From an uncultured Bacteroidales bacterium (GTDB lineage: Bacteria; Bacteroidota; Bacteroidia; Bacteroidales; Paludibacteraceae), in contig CAMJFV010000107.1 in the NCBI GenBank assembly GCA_946405045.1, positions 1 to 6,587 on the forward strand: a DNA stretch of 6,587 nt. The letters are read 5' to 3'. The position numbers were made by a program, and so were the translations under genes. Within the stretch, counting starts at the first letter, position 1, and each line of letters begins with the position of its first letter. The notes beneath the pieces were generated by a model that had not been told where the DNA came from, ran no database searches, and was given only the letters and a program-made list of their open reading frames with translations. Positions 1 through 5,800 of the stretch are shown in pieces.

Positions 1-1206
1 GCAATCCTGCTCATAGAATTTATCCAGAAGATTGATTATTGTACTTTTACCAGCTCCAGATAGTCCGACCAAAGCGGTGATCTTGCCACTTTCAATCTTC
101 ATATTGATATCGTGAAGAGCCTTTGTCCCATTAGGATAAGTGAAGTCGACGTGACGCAATTCAAATTCACCCCTGATCTTTTCCGGACGATGTTTGCCAC
201 TCTTCTCCGTCTCCTCTGTACCAGCGTCGAGAATCTCAAAGAATCCGTTTGCATAAATCAAAGCATCATTGAAATCATCGTAGATTCTATGAAGCTGACG
301 TGTGGGCGAAGTCACATTGCCAAACAACATGATGTGATACATGATCGCACCGATGGTCATATCTCCGTTGAGCACAAGAAAAGCGGTCAGGATAATGATC
401 AAAACCACACCTATCTGCTCCACAAACGTCTTCAAACCTTCAAAAGCAAAACTTGTCTGACGTGTCTTCAGCTGATTTTCTGTGATATTTTTCTGAAGTT
501 CAAGCTGTTTTTTTCCTTCTATCTGTTCACGGTTAAATGATTTAATGACGGTGATGCTTTCAAGAATAGTCATGATACCGTGGCTCTTAGCCTCACGGAA
601 ATCTTTATGCTGCGTACGCCATCCCTTCAGTTTGCGTGCCTGCAAATACGTGATATAAAAATAGATAGGCACTATAACAAGGGCGACAGTGCCGACATAG
701 ACATTCTGTTTGAACATCAGCACCAACGCAAGGATAGCGCTGCAAAAAAGAGGCAGGATGTCGATGAAGAAGTTCTGGACAATACGAGTCAAACTCTCCA
801 CTCCCCTGTCTATACGTGTCTGCAGTTTACCCGGCTCATTGCCAGACTTTGTGAAGAAAGCAAGACGGTATGTAAGGACTCTTTCTATCACCTCCTGTGC
901 CAAATCCTGAGAGATACAGATCTTCAGTTTCTGTCCGAAGAATTTTTGTCCGAACTGCACAAGGATAATCATCAGTTCCTTGCCAAGCAAAACAGATGAG
1001 ATCAAAATAAGGATATCAAGGCCTTCTGTCAAACCTTTTCCAGCAGTGACAAGAGCATTGATGGAATCAACAGTATAGTTTAGGACAATCGCGTTGACCT
1101 GGGCCATAAAAGAGCCGATCAAAGTCAGCATCAACGTCGCAAAAACAAGCCACTTATACAGCTTGACATAAACCGAAATCCTTTTGAATATTTCTATGAC
1201 AGACAT
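1..1206 (-). CDS. ABC exporter, fused TMD-NBD (C-terminus cut by window edge)
   Basis: This is the first 402 residues of a half-transporter of the MsbA/type-IV exporter kind, an inner-membrane pump that would work as a homo- or heterodimer; the substrate cannot be told. The ATG at 1204-1206 directly follows an in-frame TAG, which fixes the start, and the frame is open to the left edge. Hydrophobic segments lie near residues 18-40, 62-84, 146-166, 170-190 and 264-295. Residues 215-229 (LESITVIKSFNREQI) resemble the conserved coupling-helix region of this family. The nucleotide-binding domain starts near 345, with an A-loop aromatic at Y357 (FTYPNG) and Walker A GLSGAGKST at 381-389 (bases 40-66). 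Q-loop, signature motif, Walker B and H-loop would lie beyond the window. It follows the FISUMP-like gene after 81 nt. No Bacteroidetes -7 element was found in that gap, so it may be read through from upstream. Confidence 0.93.
   Translation of the reverse strand, partial: MSVIEIFKRISVYVKLYKWLVFATLMLTLIGSFMAQVNAIVLNYTVDSINALVTAGKGLTEGLDILILISSVLLGKELMIILVQFGQKFFGQKLKICISQDLAQEVIERVLTYRLAFFTKSGNEPGKLQTRIDRGVESLTRIVQNFFIDILPLFCSAILALVLMFKQNVYVGTVALVIVPIYFYITYLQARKLKGWRTQHKDFREAKSHGIMTILESITVIKSFNREQIEGKKQLELQKNITENQLKTRQTSFAFEGLKTFVEQIGVVLIIILTAFLVLNGDMTIGAIMYHIMLFGNVTSPTRQLHRIYDDFNDALIYANGFFEILDAGTEETEKSGKHRPEKIRGEFELRHVDFTYPNGTKALHDINMKIESGKITALVGLSGAGKSTIINLLDKFYEQDC
40..66 (-). other. Walker A motif codons of the ABC exporter
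   Basis: The codons encode GLSGAGKST (residues 381-389), matching the GxxGxGK[ST] P-loop consensus that binds ATP phosphates. It is the one nucleotide-binding motif of this gene fully inside the window, and it supports the frame chosen for the truncated gene. Confidence 0.95.
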
Positions 1207-1214
1207 CTAATAGT

Positions 1215-1245
1215 GTTTAATTTAATACATTAGGTTTAATTTGAT
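1215..1245. repeat. Two 12-bp direct repeats, 19-bp period, upstream of the ABC gene
   Basis: On the plus strand GTTTAATTTAAT (1215-1226) and GTTTAATTTGAT (1234-1245) match at 11 of 12 positions. They lie 9-39 bp upstream of the ABC exporter start codon, in an AT-rich 81-bp gap (1207-1287). They could be tandem operator half-sites or leader sequence, or chance similarity in AT-rich DNA. No palindrome is apparent within each copy. Confidence 0.4.
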
Positions 1246-1287
1246 TCTTAAAAAAAGAAAATACAATTTATCTAGGACTCTTAACCA

Positions 1288-1356
1288 TCACAATAAAAAG
1301 ATAGCATACAAAAAAACAAATACAGCAATCGCAAATAAAATGTATGAAAGGATGCT
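1288..1356 (-). other. C-terminal transmembrane tail anchor of the FISUMP-like protein
   Basis: Residues 271-292 (beginning SILSYILFAIAVFVF) form an uninterrupted hydrophobic helix that reaches the last residue. It is preceded by several Lys/Arg residues (256-269). Under the positive-inside rule this favours an N-terminus in the cytoplasm. Confidence 0.8.
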
Positions 1357-2166
1357 TGTTTTCTCCTTTTCATAACCATCTTTTATATATGTATTCTTTC
1401 GGATATGGTTGTCCTGATAATTAGTTTCATATTTTTCTTCCGACGCTGCTTTTAGCGAATCCAAACCAGCTATTTTTTCATAACTTGATTGTTCCGTCTG
1501 TGCATTCTCTATATAATCAGTAGGTTCATCATCTTCTGACTCTTCGTCATCCGGCAAGACAAAATTCAAATCTGCTCTGATTTTCGACACAGGTCTGATT
1601 GGGAACAAACATGAACGATGGCAAGAATACAAATCGTATACAGGATCACAATCCTCGTCTTTATCTACGTAAAAATATAAGGCATCATAAATATCATCAG
1701 AAGAATCCAATTCGGAAGTCCACCAACTACAGCTGAACTCACAACCGTCATATTCTTCTAAAACATACTTGCTGAAATGAAGTTCATTGCCATTGGGTCC
1801 GACAAAAACAATAGACTCTCCCTTGAGTTTTAACTCACAAAACTTTATGAGTTCTCTCCAATCAGTAAATGATGGCATTTTCCAATCGTTTCCCCACAAA
1901 GATGTAGCAGCGTCATCTTCTGGATCAAGGACTTGTTTATTATCACGCCCACAATATTTGACAAAATCATCATTTGAAACATACTTGTGATCGTCATCAG
2001 ACCATTCAGTTTCAGGATTTCTAGGCACAGTCTCACCCCACATGAAGAGGTCTCCAAACTCACCAACTCCATGCGCACCAATATCATAAGATGCCCAAAG
2101 TGTACCAGAAGGCAGTCCTAGATCAACATATTCGTAACCGTTTATTTTGTCGTATTCAGAATTCAT
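1288..2166 (-). CDS. FISUMP-like domain protein with C-terminal membrane anchor
   Basis: This 292-residue protein has no assigned biochemical function. Residues 11-193 match the Bacteroidetes version of the Fibrobacter succinogenes major paralogous (FISUMP-like) domain: YEYVDLGLPSGTLWAS (11-26), GDLFMWGET (38-46), DDAATSLWGNDWKMPSFTDW (84-103), GPNGNELHF (123-131), the WWTSEL segment (148-153) and the closing FPIRPV (188-193). A hydrophilic acidic linker follows (DDEESEDDEP at 206-215), then a basic patch (R256-K269) and one hydrophobic helix at 271-292 that ends the protein. No signal peptide or lipobox is seen at the N-terminus. The simplest topology is a tail-anchored inner-membrane protein with its domain in the cytoplasm. 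The start is fixed by an in-frame TGA at 2173-2175; a purine-rich AAAAGGA abuts the ATG, too close for a classical ribosome-binding site. It begins 32 nt after the FNT gene and is probably co-transcribed with it. Confidence 0.85.
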   Translation of the reverse strand: MNSEYDKINGYEYVDLGLPSGTLWASYDIGAHGVGEFGDLFMWGETVPRNPETEWSDDDHKYVSNDDFVKYCGRDNKQVLDPEDDAATSLWGNDWKMPSFTDWRELIKFCELKLKGESIVFVGPNGNELHFSKYVLEEYDGCEFSCSWWTSELDSSDDIYDALYFYVDKDEDCDPVYDLYSCHRSCLFPIRPVSKIRADLNFVLPDDEESEDDEPTDYIENAQTEQSSYEKIAGLDSLKAASEEKYETNYQDNHIRKNTYIKDGYEKEKTSILSYILFAIAVFVFLYAIFLL

Positions 2167-2198
2167 TCCTTTTCAAAATCAAAATGGAATTGTGATCA

Positions 2199-2798
2199 TC
2201 ATTTCACAAAGATTCTTCTGACATTGCATCCTAGCAGATTACCGAAAATGCTTAACAGGTATGTGACAAGCAATGCTGTTTCAAATTTTCCACCATGGAA
2301 CAGATACAAAGCATAATAAAAACTGTCTGCTATACTATGGTAGAATCCACACAAAATGAATAGAGGCACACCGAACAAAATACCTAGAGGAGTGTTCTTC
2401 TTATACATGAACACAGCCATCTCCATGATGAATCCACAGAAAATTGCTTTTATTATCGCTTCCAAAGCAGTGGCATTCAATCTGTTGTTTATTATTGACT
2501 GCAGATTGGAAATGACTCCATCACCGGCAACAACAGACAACATCAAAGCGACAATTGTAGTGCCGACAACATTAAACAACAAAATCCATCCAAGGACAGG
2601 ATAATAGATGTCATCAGACTTGTTGAGTGAGACGGAACCTGCCTTACCAGTGTATAGATGCAATCCGATATAGCACACACCAAGGAGACCGAATGCGAAC
2701 ATACACGCACCTACAATACCACTTACTGTCAGATAGATATAACCTGCGACTGCGATAAAAATACCAGCTAGAATAGAGCTTTTTATGATCTTTTGCAT
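2199..2798 (-). CDS. Compact formate/nitrite transporter (FNT) family channel
   Basis: FNT proteins are pentameric, aquaporin-like inner-membrane channels for small monovalent anions such as formate, nitrite or hydrosulfide; the substrate here is unknown. I start at ATG 2796-2798, giving 199 residues. A TTG 21 nt further upstream is in frame but lies inside the -7 promoter element. Numbering from the ATG, six hydrophobic segments sit near 10-25, 29-49, 65-88, 113-132, 138-165 and 174-195. Family marks include HLYTG (47-51, the usual ELFTG with E to H), FNVVG (75-79), GFYHSIAD (151-158) with the conserved pore histidine H154 (the usual partner motif is GFEHSIAN), and GNLLG (186-190). It is shorter than the usual 260-285 residues because the tails and loops are trimmed, but all six helices appear present. 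The FISUMP-like gene follows after 32 nt. Confidence 0.85.
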   Translation of the reverse strand: MQKIIKSSILAGIFIAVAGYIYLTVSGIVGACMFAFGLLGVCYIGLHLYTGKAGSVSLNKSDDIYYPVLGWILLFNVVGTTIVALMLSVVAGDGVISNLQSIINNRLNATALEAIIKAIFCGFIMEMAVFMYKKNTPLGILFGVPLFILCGFYHSIADSFYYALYLFHGGKFETALLVTYLLSIFGNLLGCNVRRIFVK

Positions 2799-2816
2799 AG
2801 TGTTAAAAAATTTTTG

Positions 2817-2847
2817 CAAAGGTAATTAAATTATCTAAATGTTCAAT
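2817..2847 (-). promoter_or_regulatory. Bacteroidetes-type promoter of the FNT gene
   Basis: On the minus strand, TACCTTTG (2817-2824) matches the Bacteroidetes -7 consensus TAnnTTTG exactly. ATTG (2844-2847) matches the -33 TTTG at three of four bases, and the spacer is 19 bp. Transcription would begin about 2808-2812, leaving a leader of only 10-15 nt before the ATG at 2798. The promoter sits wholly in the 73-bp gap after the macroglobulin gene, so the FNT gene, and probably the FISUMP-like gene after it, can be transcribed separately from the macroglobulin. Confidence 0.7.
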
Positions 2848-2871
2848 ACTCAGTTGATATTCAAGGTCACG

Positions 2872-5800
2872 CTATTTTCTTTCCGATCTGATTTTCACAC
2901 CACAGTCGCTATTGCATCTGAATGAAGGAGAATACATACACTCAGCTGTGGAGATACCAGAAGAGTAGACTCCCTTAGCTTGAACAAATAAAATGTAAGA
3001 CAAATTATAATTGCCTTTGTACAACCTGTCAAAGAAGAATCTTATATCAGTATCAGTTATAATCTGATAAAAAGAGCATCCGTTTCTCCACTTATATCCG
3101 GAGATCTCTTTTTGTGGTTCAAGACAGGCAGGTCTTTCATCTTTCACCATGACAAAATCCAGATCCTGTTCATTTTCTACAGTCAAGATAACTTCCAGTT
3201 TATCACCCACATTGACCACATCACCATCCTTCACTTCCGTCAACATATCCTCCGTCGATCCATCATCTCCTTTACGTTTCTCGTGACGATAAGTTTTCTT
3301 TTTTATTGAAATTTGATTAGACGCTGGTGTGATCTTACTGTTATCTGCATCATACGAGGCATAAATACTTGCAAAACCTATGCAATCCTCTGGTCCTTCT
3401 ACTTTAATGGCATTTTTCAAATCTTTGCTTGAAAGCGAACGTTTTACGAATGCACAGTCTTCTTCCGTCTCTATTGTCTTTCCATCAGGAAGAGTGATTT
3501 TTCCTCCTGCAGTATTTAAGGATGACGTGCAGACAAGCAAATCAATGACATCAACAGTTGCGACAGGAGATCGCCATACCGTCGTCTCCCTCTTTTTCAA
3601 AAGCCACAACAGCATCTCTGCAATTTCTTCTTCTGTCGCCATACCAGACTCAATAAACGCACGGACAGCTTCCGAATGAACCGCTATTGAATTATTGTAC
3701 CAACTAAAATAATCATGATTTTCTTTCCAATAGATACCCATGGATTCCGACTGAGTGTAGGTCTGTCTCATTGCCTCAACAATCTCTTTTGCCAAACTAT
3801 CCTTATGGAGAACCACAAGAATACGTACAAAACAAGCCTTTCCAAACAATGTCAAATCATGCCAATGCTCTTCTGTATTTTTAATGACGAAATCGAATGT
3901 TTGTTTCAGATCTTTGGAAACAGGAACAATATCTTGAGTAATCAAACGGGAGAACATCATCATCAACTCAAAGTTTGTGGCTTTAAGGCTTCCACATCTA
4001 TCCTTACATCTATTAAAATTCTTCAATAGATAATTGTCTACACTCGGCAAAGCTTTCTTCAACATTTGTTCACCATCGGCAGTCAGCAGATTTTGTTGAT
4101 GCAATTTTGTCAAATAACGCACCACACATACAGTCACGTATTCACTCGACTTTTCACCCTCCATAAACCAAGAGAATCCTCCATCATAATTCTTTTGAAA
4201 TTTTTTCAACTTATCTAGACAATCATTGATCAAGCTATCTGTGTTGGCATCATCCATTAAGTCCACAACTTTCGCTCTTTGCTCCGTCTCATCAAGAGCC
4301 TCCAATTTCCAAGGAGACGCTTCAATAGATACCGATTTCAATTCATCATCCTTCAATAGTGGGGATTCCATTACCGACGGATCTGATTTCCATTTTTTTA
4401 GTGTCTTCCGTATCGACGGATTATTGCTGGCGATATAAGAAACTATTGAATTGACATACAATGCCATAGTGTAACTCATTGCATTTGGAGAAAGAGGCAT
4501 CTTGACTGAAGGCATCGCTAAAATTGCCTGCCAAACAGAATTTGGCACATATTCAAATGTCAGATCGACATTGTTGGTCTCATCCGCGTCGACAGACAAC
4601 TCCTTGGTTTCACCTTTACGGACAAGGGAACTGTTTGCCTTAATCACCTTACTCTTGTTTTTAACCACCGGCACCAAATGCAACTCTCCATCACTATATT
4701 TAGGTCCATCTGCAGTCACCGTCAATCTGACACTCTCAACGTCGTCAGGCACCACAAACTGACACTCGACCGTCTGAATTTTATTTGCAGACACAGCAAA
4801 ATCAACCGCCTTTTCTACCAACACTTTATTTGTCTTGTTGTCCTCAAACAAGAATTTTGCCTTGCCACGAATAGTTTTGCCTTCATTGCTTGTTATCGAA
4901 GCGGCCACAACACATGTATCACCACTACGGAACACACGTGGAATCAACGGACGTACAGTAAACGGCATCGCTGTCCTCACCATAAATTCATCATTTCCCA
5001 AATCTAACTTTTGTGTCAGGGAGATAATCTTGATATTCCAACGAGTCACACTTTCCGGAGCATCAAAATCAATTGTCGCTTTTCCATTTCGTGTCCTGAT
5101 ATCAGGAAAGAAGAATGCTGTTTCAGAAAAATTTGACCGGATACATTTACCTGTACGTTTTAATCCTTTAACATCAGACTCCTGTACGTTAATATGCTTA
5201 TTCGGATTAGAGTTCCACTGACTCAAACCGCTCTCTGATAAACTACTAACAGAACCAGTGACATCATGTTTCTTTTGTACTCCATAGCCATTCACAATAA
5301 GTTCGTCTTCAGGATAATCCAATACGACATCCAACCTTTGAGACTTATCCACAAATATTTTTTTTGGATTTAATACACTCCATTCAGAGAATACCAAATC
5401 ACACCCCTTCGCTGGGATATAGATTTCATAGTATCCAGTGTGATCGGTACGCACAGACACAAACGAATTATCAACTCTAACATTTGAATAAGCTACCACA
5501 TTACCTAAAGCGTCTTTCACATATCCATAAATCACTTTTCCTTCTTTGAAATCAGCCGAAGTATAAATCGATTTAGTGTGACTTGGAATCGACTTATTGA
5601 TAAACCAGACAGGCAATGAATATCCCGTTTCTTCAATTCTCTGATATGGATATAGCCACGCTTTATAATAAGTATGGTTATCTATAGTGTTAAATGACTT
5701 GTAATAATCGTATGGATTATAGAAACTTGTGGAATATCTTGCTATATTTGGGGCCCACGTATGAGTCTTGTAAACATCTAATGCGGCATCATACATAGTG

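Noticed and set aside
112..999. Plus-strand open frames of 142 and 139 codons at the left end
   Set aside because: They are antisense to a clear ABC exporter frame that encodes membrane helices and a perfect Walker A motif; their products resemble no family.
1250..1261. Minus-strand T-rich run (TTTTCTTTTTTT) after the FISUMP-like gene as an intrinsic terminator
   Set aside because: No GC-rich hairpin stem precedes the run, so it is probably just AT-rich spacer.
1845..2087. 80-codon minus-strand frame inside the FISUMP-like gene
   Set aside because: It lies in a shifted frame of a gene with recognisable domain motifs and has no start signal of its own.
2842..2864. Small inverted repeats of the TTGA/TCAA type in the macroglobulin-FNT gap
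   Set aside because: The arms are only 4-5 bp and AT-rich; they overlap the promoter and look like chance pairings.
3112..5221. Several plus-strand open frames of 65-128 codons opposite the macroglobulin gene
   Set aside because: They overlap a continuous, family-matching minus-strand frame and show low-complexity, non-protein-like composition.
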